Shown piece after piece: positions 30,631 through 38,635 of a stretch of 64,000 nucleotides of DNA; the stretch's first letter is position 1; each line of letters begins with the position of its first letter. The notes below the pieces were generated by a model. The model saw only the letters and a list, made by a program, of their open reading frames with translations, was not told the origin of the DNA and did no database searches. This DNA is from Bradyrhizobium sp. dw_411. Its GTDB lineage: Bacteria; Pseudomonadota; Alphaproteobacteria; Rhizobiales; Xanthobacteraceae. A program made the position numbers and the translations under genes. The stretch lies in contig NZ_JAAVUY010000009.1 in assembly GCF_018449695.1 (NCBI RefSeq), positions 124,001 to 188,000 on the forward strand, given 5' to 3'.

Positions 30631-32334
30631 TCAGAACAGGTTGTTGGCGTTGCCGGCGAGATGCTCGACGATTGGCCCCAGCGCGAGCGCGGGGAAGAAG
30701 GTCAAACCGCCGATAATCAGGATCACGCCGACGACCAGGCCGACGAACAGGCCGCCCGTCGTCGGCAAGGTGCCGGCCGACGGCGGGATCGACTTCTTGC
30801 CTGCCAGCGAACCCGCCATTGCCATCGCCGGAACGATCATGAAGAATCGACCGACGAACATCGAAGCCGCCAGCGTGAGATTGTAGAAGAAGGTGTTGCC
30901 GGTCAGCCCGCCGAACGCCGAGCCGTTATTGCCGGTGGCCGAAGTGAAGGCGTACAGCACCTCCGTGAAGCCATGCGGGCCGGCATTGGCCATCGAGGCG
31001 ACCGCCGAGGGCAGCACCACCGCGACCGCGGTCCAGCCCAGATACATCAACGGCAGTACGAGAATGGCGAGCATCGCCATCTTGACCTCGCGCGCCTCGA
31101 TCTTCTTGCCGACATATTCCGGGGTTCGGCCGACCATAAGCCCGGCGACAAAGATCGCCAGCACGACGAACAGCAGCATGCCGTAAAGACCCGCGCCGAC
31201 GCCGCCGACGATGATTTCGCCAAGCTGCATGTTGATCAGCGGAATCATGCCGCCAAGTGCCGTAAAGCTGTCATGCATGGCGTTGACCGCGCCGCAGGAC
31301 GCAGCCGTGGTGACGACCGCGAACAATGAAGATGCCACGATGCCGAAGCGGACTTCCTTGCCTTCCATATTGCCGCCGGTCAGCCCAAGCGCGCTCAGCG
31401 CGCTGGTGCCGTTGGCTTCCGCCCAATAGGTGACGGCGACGCCAGCGATGAACAATACGCCCATCACAGCCAGGATCGCCCAGCCCTGGCGCTGATTGCC
31501 GACCATGCGGCCGAACACATTGGTCAGGGCGGCGCCGAGCAGGAAGATCGAGAGCATCTGCACGAAATTCGACAAGGCGGTGGGATTCTCGAACGGATGC
31601 GCGGCGTTGACGTTGAAGAAGCCGCCACCATTGGTGCCGAGCATCTTGATCGCGACCTGAGAGGCCACCGGGCCAACCGCAATGGTCTGCTTGGCGCCTT
31701 CCAGCGTGGTCGCGTCGACATAGGCGCCGAGCGTCTGCGGGATGCCCTGCCAGACCAGGAACAGCGTATAGACCACGCAGATCGGCAGCAGGACATAGAG
31801 GGTGCAGCGCGTCACATCGACCCAGAAATTGCCGACGGTGCGCATCGATGAACGCGAAAAGCCGCGGATCAACGCCATCGCCAGCGCGATGCCGGTCGCC
31901 GCCGACAGGAAGTTCTGGTGCGTCAGGCCGAGCATCTGCACGAGATAGGACATCGTGCTTTCGCCGCCGTAGTTCTGCCAGTTGGTGTTGGTGATGAAGG
32001 AGATCGCGGTGTTGAAGGACAGATCCTCCGCCACGGCGGACTGCCCCGCCGGGTTGAACGGCAGCACCGCCTGCAGCCGCAGCACCGCATAGAGAATGAG
32101 AAAGCCTCCGACATGGAACAGCAGCATCGCGACCGTGTAGGTCAGCCAATGCTGCTCGCGCTTCTCGTCAACGCCGCCGATCCAGTAGATCCCGGCCTCG
32201 ACCGGCCGCAAGATCGGCGAAAGGAACGTTCGCTCGCCATTGAAGACGCGCGTCATATACCCGCCGAGCGGTTTCACCAGCGCGACGATAACAGCGCAGA
32301 ACAGAAGAATTTGAATCCAGCCAATGGCGGTCAT
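30631..32334 (-). CDS. kdpA: Potassium-transporting ATPase subunit KdpA
   Basis: A 567-aa channel-like subunit that binds and conducts K+. It contains about ten membrane helices and the pore loops expected of the family: FITNTNWQNYGGES, MLGTNGGGFFNVNAAHPFEN, AATGNNGSAFGGL, plus GGMIPLINMQLGEI. GAAGG lies upstream of the ATG at 32334. It is preceded by two tiny membrane-peptide genes and followed by kdpB. Confidence 0.98.
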   Translation of the reverse strand: MTAIGWIQILLFCAVIVALVKPLGGYMTRVFNGERTFLSPILRPVEAGIYWIGGVDEKREQHWLTYTVAMLLFHVGGFLILYAVLRLQAVLPFNPAGQSAVAEDLSFNTAISFITNTNWQNYGGESTMSYLVQMLGLTHQNFLSAATGIALAMALIRGFSRSSMRTVGNFWVDVTRCTLYVLLPICVVYTLFLVWQGIPQTLGAYVDATTLEGAKQTIAVGPVASQVAIKMLGTNGGGFFNVNAAHPFENPTALSNFVQMLSIFLLGAALTNVFGRMVGNQRQGWAILAVMGVLFIAGVAVTYWAEANGTSALSALGLTGGNMEGKEVRFGIVASSLFAVVTTAASCGAVNAMHDSFTALGGMIPLINMQLGEIIVGGVGAGLYGMLLFVVLAIFVAGLMVGRTPEYVGKKIEAREVKMAMLAILVLPLMYLGWTAVAVVLPSAVASMANAGPHGFTEVLYAFTSATGNNGSAFGGLTGNTFFYNLTLAASMFVGRFFMIVPAMAMAGSLAGKKSIPPSAGTLPTTGGLFVGLVVGVILIIGGLTFFPALALGPIVEHLAGNANNLF

Positions 32335-32404
32335 GGTCGTATGCCTTCAGGTTTGCGGGAGCAGTTTTGCAGATCGCCTCCGGCCCTTGGCCGGCTTTCG
32401 ACGA

Positions 32405-32494
32405 TCAGAACCGTTCCGGCCGCAGCAGCGCATAGGTCAGGTAAAACAGCAGTCCAGCCGAGACGAGACCGGCGAGTGTGTAATCGAAGATCAT
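32405..32494 (-). CDS. kdpF: KdpF subunit of the potassium ATPase
   Basis: A 29-aa single-helix peptide, MIFDYTLAGLVSAGLLFYLT followed by YALLRPERF. The length, the MxFDYxLAG opening and the LxPERF ending are those of KdpF, which stabilises the Kdp complex in the inner membrane. AAGGAG sits 6 nt before the ATG. It lies 70 bp upstream of kdpA. Confidence 0.93.
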   Translation of the reverse strand: MIFDYTLAGLVSAGLLFYLTYALLRPERF

Positions 32495-32515
32495 GGGTTG
32501 CTCCTTCAGAGCGTT

Positions 32516-32599
32516 TTAGAGTCGCTCGCAGGCGTAGGTGTAACCGACGGCCAGCACGAAGAAGCCGAGGCCCATGGCCAGCATGACGATGTCCAACAT
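32516..32599 (-). CDS. 27-aa membrane peptide heading the kdp operon
   Basis: A tiny gene encoding MLDIVMLAMGLGFFVLAVGY followed by TYACERL: one hydrophobic helix with a short polar tail. AAGGAG is well placed before the ATG, at the same spacing as for kdpF, which argues that it is translated. It is the first gene of the kdp unit, 21 bp ahead of kdpF. I recall similar peptides before kdpF in other alphaproteobacteria, but their role is unknown. A second small stabilising subunit, or a leader peptide, are the main options. Confidence 0.7.
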   Translation of the reverse strand: MLDIVMLAMGLGFFVLAVGYTYACERL

Positions 32600-32979
32600 G
32601 AATGCTCCTTCGTGTGCTAGGTGCGCTTCTGCCGCGCGTTGCGGAAGGCAGGTTGCGGGATCACTCGAGGCCGGAACTGCAACCCGCACCTTGACCGTAT
32701 CGATGGTGGTGAAGTGCCACTCCGCGCATATGTTTTCGAGGCGGTGGCCATAGCGACGTTATAGGAATCTCATAAAGACTCCGCGTCCTGACCTCTTGCC
32801 CGCCCGTCATCTGTGCAGCTCCGCCGCCGATCGGAGCGCCAGCTATTAAATGGTTATATCTGACGGCTCCCTGATATCTCGAAATCCTATGTGGTCCTGG
32901 ATTGAATGGTTCCGCGTCGAAGATTGCTGCGAAGACTCCTGCTGGAAGACTTGCGCAGCATGATCCGCCCGGGGCACCC
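32600..32979. promoter_or_regulatory. Divergent region upstream of kdp and the DUF2927 gene
   Basis: A 380-bp gap without a convincing gene. The kdp promoter must lie here. On the minus strand, CTTTATGAGATTCCTATAACG (complement of about 32757-32777) is the most A/T-rich patch and a candidate for the KdpE-controlled promoter, but no clear KdpE box is visible. Nothing specific was found for the rightward gene. Confidence 0.3.
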
Positions 32980-33837
32980 ATGCTGCTTCCAAAATCGCAT
33001 CGATTTTTGCCGATTGGCACAAGGATGACAGGAATAGCTGCGGTCGCAGCGATGCTTGCGGCAATTACCTGCACGGCGGCGCATGCCGAAGATCCTGATA
33101 TCGTCAGCCGGCGCGTATCGCAGCGAACGGATTTTACCGACGCCGAAATCAAGGACGGCTTTTTCAAGATCGCGTTCAACGCCGAACTACAGCTCGGCAC
33201 GCCCACCGAGCGCGTGCGCAAATTCGATGAGCCGGTCCGGATATTCCTGGACGGCAAAGGCGAGCCCGACCGGCGCCCGGAGATCGAGGCTGTTATCGCC
33301 GATATCAGGGCCCGCGTGAATCATCTGGATGTGGCCGTCACGGACGACCGCCAAGCCGCAAATTTCATCGTCAGGCTGGTTGCGGCGCGCGATGTGGAAC
33401 CGACCATTCGCTCGCTGTATGGCCACGACAAGGCCAGGCGCATTCAACACACCCTCAACCCGCAATGCCTGTCGGGGATCGCCAGGGATCGGCGCTTTCG
33501 GATCCGCCGCGCGGAAGTGATCCTGCCGGTCGATGCCGGAGATTTCACCTTCTACGATTGCGCCTATGAAGAGCTGCTGCAGGCGCTCGGCGCCATCAAT
33601 GACGACCGTTCGGTGCCCTGGACCATGTTCAACGACGACGTCCAGATGGGCTTCTTCGATGTCTACGACCAGTATCTTCTCAATATTCTATATGACCCGC
33701 GGCTTCGCCCGGGGATGACCAAAGCCGAGGTCAGCGCGCGGCTTCCCGATGTGATATCGACGGCGCGCACATGGGTCGGCAATGCCAACCTGCCGCGTCA
33801 TGCGGACAACCGGCAAGCGCCGGTCGAAAGCGATTAG
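32980..33837 (+). CDS. Exported DUF2927 domain protein
   Basis: A 285-aa protein with an N-terminal signal segment (residues ~14-36; TGIAAVAAMLAAITCTAAHA) and a mature domain resembling DUF2927, a family of uncharacterised, probably lipid-anchored or periplasmic proteins. Family-like blocks: PVRIFLDGKGEPDRRPEIEA and CLSGIARDRRFRIRRAEVIL, then FYDCAYEELLQALGAINDD. Two conserved cysteines (in QCLSG and YDCAY) could form a disulfide. The ATG at 32980 (MLLPKSH) is used; an ATG at 33025 would leave a shorter n-region lacking positive charge. It is divergent from the kdp operon. Confidence 0.7.
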   Translation: MLLPKSHRFLPIGTRMTGIAAVAAMLAAITCTAAHAEDPDIVSRRVSQRTDFTDAEIKDGFFKIAFNAELQLGTPTERVRKFDEPVRIFLDGKGEPDRRPEIEAVIADIRARVNHLDVAVTDDRQAANFIVRLVAARDVEPTIRSLYGHDKARRIQHTLNPQCLSGIARDRRFRIRRAEVILPVDAGDFTFYDCAYEELLQALGAINDDRSVPWTMFNDDVQMGFFDVYDQYLLNILYDPRLRPGMTKAEVSARLPDVISTARTWVGNANLPRHADNRQAPVESD

Positions 33838-33872
33838 GGCGCGATGAGGTTGGGTCGAAGTGGCGTGACCAC

Positions 33873-34127
33873 TTCTCCCTCGCCCCGCAAGCGGCAGGGC
33901 TATCGCATATGACTTTCCGCCGCGGTAATCGCCTGGGGCCTCATGGTTCGAGACGCCTCGAAGACGAGGCTCCTCACCATGAGGGTTTAAGATTTAGCCG
34001 CACAGAAAGTCCTCATCCTGAGGGGACACCGCAGGCAGCCGTCTCGAAGGATGGCCGCACAAAGACTGCAGGCCCAATCTCTTTCTTCATATGCGATAGC
34101 CCTACCGCATGCGGGGCGAGGTGAAGA
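33873..34127. repeat. Nested palindromic repeats
   Basis: Outer arms: 33873-33912 (TTCTCCCTCGCCCCGCAAGC... ending CTATCGCATATGA) is the inverted counterpart of 34087-34127 (TCATATGCGATAGCCC... GGGGCGAGGTGAAG). Between them, 33949-34055 is a different palindrome (TTCGAGACGCC ... CTCACCATGAGG, then CCTCATCCTGAGG ... CGTCTCGAA), the same family as the element at 40041-40160. It looks like one repeat inserted into the loop of another. It fills the 314-bp gap 33838-34151. Confidence 0.75.
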
Positions 34128-34151
34128 GATGCCGCGTCGATCCGCTCAACG

Positions 34152-34376
34152 TTAGTGCCGCGGCGCGTTTTTCGCCGACGACGAGGAATACTCGGTAATC
34201 CCGAAGTCGTTTCGATGCGCCTGCCGATTGGTCTGCTGGGCGGTCGCGACCTGACTGGCGTGGCTGTATTTCGAGGGTGCGCTAGCCGACGCTCCGGCTT
34301 GCGCACTAACGGATACCAGCACGGCTCCAGAAAGAATGGCGAGCGTTGCGGCGATGGTGGCGAAATATCTAGACAT
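34152..34376 (-). CDS. Small exported protein of unknown function
   Basis: A 74-aa protein, MSRYFATIAATLAILSGAVL..., with a signal peptide and likely cleavage at AQA (VSAQAGAS). The mature ~48 residues are polar (Ser, Gln, Asn, His rich; SKYSHASQVATAQQTNRQAH) and without cysteine. GGAGG precedes the ATG at 34376 at good spacing, so the in-frame ATG four codons earlier is rejected. It stands alone among repeats. Confidence 0.65.
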   Translation of the reverse strand: MSRYFATIAATLAILSGAVLVSVSAQAGASASAPSKYSHASQVATAQQTNRQAHRNDFGITEYSSSSAKNAPRH

Positions 34377-34402
34377 TGCAGCCTCCATTTGACTTGAGGC
34401 AA

Positions 34403-34472
34403 CTCAAACAGAATTTGCCAAACAGAACCGCCAAATAGAACCAGGCCAACTAGAACTGAGCCAAATAGAACT
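34403..34472. repeat. Short tandem repeat, five ~13-15-bp units
   Basis: Degenerate copies of GCCAAATAGAACC start at 34403 (CTCAAACAGAATT), 34417, 34430, 34445 and 34460. The array lies just upstream of the small exported protein gene ending at 34152, where its promoter should be. The spacing of 13-15 bp is irregular. Confidence 0.65.
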
Positions 34473-34720
34473 AAGCTTGGCGTTTCCCGATCGACTATTT
34501 CTGTCCGACGTCTTGTTGGCGTCGCGTTGTCCCTGCAACGGATGATGATATCAACTTGCGGTAAGCGCAAGAATCAAACAGCAAATGCTTGAATTATGAG
34601 CAAGCCATCTTCTCGGCGTAAAAAATCGTACTACTATTTTGCTATTGTTTGTCGAAACAGATCTGGGATCCAGCCACGCGGCGACAGTTCTTGCCGGCGC
34701 CACATCGATCTCCGGACACT

Positions 34721-34762
34721 ACTTTCCAGGCTGCACTTTCCAGACTTCACTTTCCAGATTTG
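34721..34762. repeat. Short tandem repeat, three 14-bp units
   Basis: ACTTTCCAG recurs at 34721, 34735 and 34749, an exact 14-bp period. The third copy contains the stop codon of the small gene that ends at 34747. Confidence 0.65.
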
Positions 34763-34992
34763 GCCGGTTCACTCGGACGCGCCACGCCCCAGGGATCGTA
34801 GGACTGTTTCGGAGTCGGTATCCGATCCAGCGCGGCCTTGTAGGCCTTCTCATCGATCGGCTGGCGAGTTTCGGCGGTAGGGGCAGCATGGCTGCCCTTT
34901 TTCAGGCCTTGCGAATAAGCCGGAAAGGTCAGCGACGACATGATCGCCGCCACGCAGATTACTGCCTTGGTCGTTTGCATGCCGCCGGCCAT
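34747..34992 (-). CDS. Small exported protein with PWGVARP tail
   Basis: An 81-aa protein with a signal peptide (MQTTKAVICVAAIMSSLTFP, likely cleaved after AYS). The mature part is basic and ends in KAALDRIPTPKQSYDPWGVA followed by RPSEPAKSGK. Proteins with this RIP-PKQ-YDPWG motif are common, small and uncharacterised in bradyrhizobia as I recall. AGGAGA is well placed before the ATG at 34992; an internal ATG four codons later is possible. Function unknown. Confidence 0.65.
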   Translation of the reverse strand: MAGGMQTTKAVICVAAIMSSLTFPAYSQGLKKGSHAAPTAETRQPIDEKAYKAALDRIPTPKQSYDPWGVARPSEPAKSGK

Positions 34993-35259
34993 GGGCCTCT
35001 CCTCACCTATAAAGCCTTTGTTGACCCGGAGTTTACGAGACCTGCACGACTTTTCCAGCCCTTCTTTCCAGACCCTCGTGCCCCCCGGCGACCTCGGTCA
35101 GGCGAAATCCACGGCAAATTGGCGGCGCTGCCCCGCCAAAGGGTCAGAGCTTCTCGCATTGAATACCGCTTAGGTTGCTCAGATATATAAAAAATAACCT
35201 CTTGTCGTTGCAGCGCGATGAGAGATACCTTTTTGAGCAACCTGATGTGGGAATGTGCG

Positions 35260-35598
35260 ATGCCCGCGAACCTGGATTTGCCAACGAATACAACAACAAA
35301 AGTCGACCCCAAACCATCGAATCGGGTCTGGTTTGGCGGGGTACTGGTTCGAACTCTTTTCCTGATCGTACTGACGGCGATCACCGCACGCGTCGCCAGC
35401 CCTCAGATGGAGCACTTCTCGTCCCTGCACGAAACACCGGGAGATCTCATCCGGGTGCTGCTGGGCTTTGGCGTTTGTGCGTGGTTTATCGTCAACCTGT
35501 TCATTTTGCCAAAGGACGCAGGCGCATACCGGACCTGGATGTATCTCGGCGTTACGGTTTTGCCCCTGGCGGTGCTCTGCGCCATCGTGGTCTGGTGA
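35260..35598 (+). CDS. Small membrane protein of unknown function
   Basis: A 112-aa protein with a short Thr/Pro-rich N-terminus (MPANLDLPTNTTTKVDPKPS) and three hydrophobic segments: ~25-42 (VLVRTLFLIVLTAITARV), ~62-82 (LIRVLLGFGVCAWFIVNLFI) and ~92-112 (TWMYLGVTVLPLAVLCAIVV). No enzyme motif or family was recognised. An in-frame ATG at 35218 is also possible; 35260 is preferred because the preceding residues look non-native. Stands alone. Confidence 0.6.
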   Translation: MPANLDLPTNTTTKVDPKPSNRVWFGGVLVRTLFLIVLTAITARVASPQMEHFSSLHETPGDLIRVLLGFGVCAWFIVNLFILPKDAGAYRTWMYLGVTVLPLAVLCAIVVW

Positions 35599-35636
35599 AC
35601 GGGCTCAGCTCCAGCTAAACGCGGAAACTGCCTCTA

Positions 35637-35681
35637 TCTCTCTCGTGCGCATCTCTCTCGCACGCATCTTTCTTGCGCCGC
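35637..35681. repeat. Short tandem repeat, three 15-bp units
   Basis: TCTCTCTCGTGCGCA (35637), TCTCTCTCGCACGCA (35652) and TCTTTCTTGCGCCGC (35667) form an exact 15-bp period with growing divergence. It lies between a small membrane protein gene and the end of an outer-membrane protein gene. Confidence 0.65.
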
Positions 35682-35684
35682 GAA

Positions 35685-35713
35685 AACGGATCGGCGGATG
35701 CCGCCGACCCGTT
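35685..35713 (-). terminator. Probable terminator of the outer-membrane protein gene
   Basis: AACGG(A)TCGGCGG and CCGCCGA(C)CCGTT form a strong stem with a 3-nt loop. Read on the minus strand, the stem is followed by TTTTC, which fits an intrinsic terminator 12 bp after the stop codon of the gene at 35725. Confidence 0.55.
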
Positions 35714-35724
35714 CCGGTGAAACC

Positions 35725-36477
35725 TCAATATTTCGCGACGACGGGGCCGCCAAACTTGAAGTCGAGACCGATGGTCACGACCGAATAGGTCGTCTCGGTG
35801 GTATAGGGCAACTGACCATTTATCGTCAGCGGAGTACCCGGCCGGTTGTAGCCGTTGAAATTGTAGTAACGGTACTCGAACTTGCCGCTGACGTTGTTGG
35901 TGATCGCATAGGCGAAGCCGGCGCCGGCGGTCAGGCCGTTGGCGTGGACGGTGAACCGGTCAACGCCCAACGCCGGATCGGTGTTGGTGTGAGCGATATC
36001 GCCGAAAGCATACCCGCCGGTGAAGAACATCAGCCAGCGGTCAACGGTGAAACCGCTGCGTGCGCGAACCGTGCCGCCCCACCGCATATTGTCCTGATCG
36101 ACCGCGAGGATTGGAAAGGCACCCGCGGCCACGCCTGACGCATCGTTGCCCTTGATGCCGGACCAGAACACATCGCCTTCGAGACCCACCATGTAATTAC
36201 CGCTCTGCCAGTTGTAACCGGCCTCGCCACCAGCCACGCCGCCGGTGGAAGAGTAGTTGGCCGTGAAGTTGGCCGCACCGGTATTGCCGAACGCGTCGTT
36301 GACATTGTGGTTGCCGTAGCCGCCGCCGCCGAACACGCCGAAGTAGAATCCGCTCCAGTCATAGACCGGCGCCGAGTATACCGGAGCCTTCGAATAAGTG
36401 GGCAGGTCCGCACCGTATGCCGGTGACAGCAGCCCCAGCACACCGAGCGAGACGGTGGTGAGAAGAATTCGCTTCAT
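35725..36477 (-). CDS. Outer-membrane beta-barrel protein (Omp25/OmpA-like fold)
   Basis: A 250-aa protein with a signal peptide (MKRILLTTVSLGVLGLLSPA, cleaved after AYGAD) and an eight-stranded barrel pattern: DWSGFYFGVFGGGGYGNHNV at the start, GGVAGGEAGYNWQSGNYMVG in the middle and VTIGLDFKFGGPVVAKY at the end. This is the abundant Omp25/Omp31-like porin family of rhizobia and brucellae, structural proteins of the outer membrane. The ATG at 36477 has CAGGGGAA upstream. It follows a BBP2-type porin gene by 69 bp on the same strand and may share its transcript. Confidence 0.85.
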   Translation of the reverse strand: MKRILLTTVSLGVLGLLSPAYGADLPTYSKAPVYSAPVYDWSGFYFGVFGGGGYGNHNVNDAFGNTGAANFTANYSSTGGVAGGEAGYNWQSGNYMVGLEGDVFWSGIKGNDASGVAAGAFPILAVDQDNMRWGGTVRARSGFTVDRWLMFFTGGYAFGDIAHTNTDPALGVDRFTVHANGLTAGAGFAYAITNNVSGKFEYRYYNFNGYNRPGTPLTINGQLPYTTETTYSVVTIGLDFKFGGPVVAKY

Positions 36478-36546
36478 TTTATTCCCCTGTCGAATTTTGT
36501 TCTGGCGAAGTATCGGGGCGACTCGGGCCGCCCCAATTTTCACGCA

Positions 36547-38187
36547 TCAGAAGTGAATGATGATGTCCGCCGCACCGATGATGGCGAAGTTCTTGTTGGG
36601 TAAGATGCCGAAGTTGGCGTTGCCGTTGAACGCATTCGCATTCAGCGACCTGTAATAGGAAATCTCGGGCCGCATCTCGATCTGGGGCGAGAACCAGTGC
36701 TGCCAGCCGATACCCGTCTCCAGATACCCCGTCTTGACGCCGGTACGCTGACCTTCCATGTCGTCAACGTACTCGATGCGGTAGGAAATGTTATCCAGCG
36801 GCGACACCTTGTAGTTCAGATAGGTGAGGAACGTCTGGAACGACGCCGTACAACTGATCACTGCCGAGTTTTTGCAAATTGCTGCGAAAGGAGAGTTGAA
36901 CGGCATGTAAGCCAGCGAGAACGGCGTACCGTTGTTGCCGAGCGCGGCAGCCGCGGTCGCATTGAGCAGGTTCGGCACGTTGCTCTGGTGCTCATTGTAG
37001 GTTTCGAACGAGATGTGCCACTGGTCGTTGAACTTGTGATAGTAGGTCAAGCCATACCATTGCAGGTTGTTGTAACCCCAGGTGCCGTTGTTGATGCCGT
37101 TGGCGACAATGTTGATGTCGTCCTTCCCGCTATCACTGGTCCAGCGCACGCCAAACGTACCGCTGGGCTGTGCGCCCGGATCCTGCTTCATGGTGTTGCC
37201 GGGGAACAGCGGGTTCGGGAACGGGTTGGCGATCGTTGAGCCGACATGCCATGGCAGCGACTCGGTGCCGACGGTAACGCCCGCCTGGAACATCCAGTTC
37301 TTGTTCGCCGCCAACGTGAACTGGACACCGGTGTTGGTGTAGTTGTCGAAGGTGTAGGTCATCGAGTGCGAGTACATGTAATTGTTCGGCGCCAACTGCG
37401 CCTCAATGTCCGGAATCGAGATGTAGCGTCCGAACCGAATCATCAAGCCTTCCATCACCTGCGGGATGAAGACCTCGCCGTAAGCCATCGGCAAATCGAA
37501 GCCGTTGTTTGCGTTCTGGTTCAGAAGCTGGCTGCTCCACAATCCGAACGCGGTCGTGTAGCGATAGTTCTCGCCGTAGATCGGCGCGATCCGGAAGCCC
37601 CAGTCGACGTGATCTTTCTGGACCGTATCGGGCAGCCGCTCGAAATAGATCACCGCCTGGTCGAGCTGCACGGTATTGGGATTGTAGCTGTAGGCCGCCG
37701 GCGCATTGCCGCCGCGCACCGTGTTGGTGGAGAGATTGCCGCCTGGATCGACCCAGCCGTAGACCTGGATGTGGTTGTCGTTCATCCACTGGCCGGCGGC
37801 GGTATTGCCGAGCGCAACCATCAGCGGACTGTCGACCGAACTCGGCCGCGTCACGCCAAGGCTGGTCGTTCCGCCATAGGGCCATTCAGTAAACGGATAC
37901 GGCGGAATGGCTTGGGGTGTCGCGGGCCAGTAATCGCGGCGGCCGGGAGGCGCCTTCGGATCGGCCGGTGCAGCCTCGTGTCCCCATTCGAGCCGGTAGT
38001 AGTTGACAAGACGGCTCATGAAGTCGGTGCCGAGATAGGCATCGAGGCACGAATAATTCTTGTAGGGATCGACGACGGTGCGACATCCGGCCGGCGCTTT
38101 CGCCGGCAAGGCGGCGTCCGCCGCTTCTGCACGATTTAACAGGCCCATCGCGGAGAGTGCGACGCCTGCCAAAAGAAGTCTTTTCAT
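36547..38187 (-). CDS. Outer-membrane beta-barrel porin (BBP2/OmpL-like)
   Basis: A 546-aa protein. After a signal peptide (MKRLLLAGVALSAMGLLNRA, cleaved near AEAAD) come two cysteines (GCRTVV, YSCLD) and a long barrel rich in aromatic strands, including HIQVYGWVDPGGNLSTN and DHVDWGFRIAPIYGENYRYT, then FGRYISIPDIEAQLAPNN. The layout matches the putative beta-barrel porin-2 family (OmpL-like). Substrate is unknown. The ATG at 38187 gives a perfect signal peptide; an upstream in-frame ATG at 38226 does not. First gene of a possible pair with the Omp25-like gene. Confidence 0.8.
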   Translation of the reverse strand: MKRLLLAGVALSAMGLLNRAEAADAALPAKAPAGCRTVVDPYKNYSCLDAYLGTDFMSRLVNYYRLEWGHEAAPADPKAPPGRRDYWPATPQAIPPYPFTEWPYGGTTSLGVTRPSSVDSPLMVALGNTAAGQWMNDNHIQVYGWVDPGGNLSTNTVRGGNAPAAYSYNPNTVQLDQAVIYFERLPDTVQKDHVDWGFRIAPIYGENYRYTTAFGLWSSQLLNQNANNGFDLPMAYGEVFIPQVMEGLMIRFGRYISIPDIEAQLAPNNYMYSHSMTYTFDNYTNTGVQFTLAANKNWMFQAGVTVGTESLPWHVGSTIANPFPNPLFPGNTMKQDPGAQPSGTFGVRWTSDSGKDDINIVANGINNGTWGYNNLQWYGLTYYHKFNDQWHISFETYNEHQSNVPNLLNATAAAALGNNGTPFSLAYMPFNSPFAAICKNSAVISCTASFQTFLTYLNYKVSPLDNISYRIEYVDDMEGQRTGVKTGYLETGIGWQHWFSPQIEMRPEISYYRSLNANAFNGNANFGILPNKNFAIIGAADIIIHF

Positions 38188-38635
38188 AATCTCGCCCCAA
38201 GCTGTTAGTAGGAAAGGCGCCTTCAAGCGCTCTCGCGGCTGTGTTGACGCTGTGCATCATTCACACCGGGGCGACAAAGATCGATTGGACTAAGTCCGGC
38301 AATTAATAGGGATAAAATAGCCAAAAGCGCGAATTCGCCTGCGTGTGCACACACCCGTGTCAGTTGCCTGCCGCATTGCCCGGATTTCCGGCGAAATATG
38401 TGACATCTGTGAAAATATGCGCGAAGCACCGCAATAGTTTTTTGAGCGTTGTGTCTTTTTCGCCATACCCAATGTGCCAACGCGATTTATTTTGCGGCGT
38501 TGAACCCAATCTTGCGCAATTCTGTATATTTTTTTTCTATTAAAATGGCTGCGACTATCCATCGAAGATATATGTGCTGACTCGTTATGGTGCGATGCAT
38601 CGGGCGAGTCTTCTCGCCTATCGCGGGGCAAGACG
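38188..38635. promoter_or_regulatory. Divergent 448-bp intergenic region
   Basis: No gene is seen. The region is A/T-richer than its surroundings, especially around 38500-38545 (TATATTTTTTTTCTATTAAA). A perfect 10-bp palindrome GTGTGCACAC at 38343-38352 could bind a regulator. Promoters for the porin (leftward) and the unknown gene at 38636 (rightward) must lie here. Confidence 0.35.

Noticed and set aside
34403..34472. CRISPR-like spacing of short repeats
   Set aside because: Units are 13-15 bp, degenerate and contiguous, with no unique spacers and no cas genes nearby.
36514..36536. Hairpin GGGGCG/CGCCCC between the two outer-membrane genes as terminator
   Set aside because: On the coding (minus) strand no T-run follows the stem, so it is unlikely to end the porin transcript.
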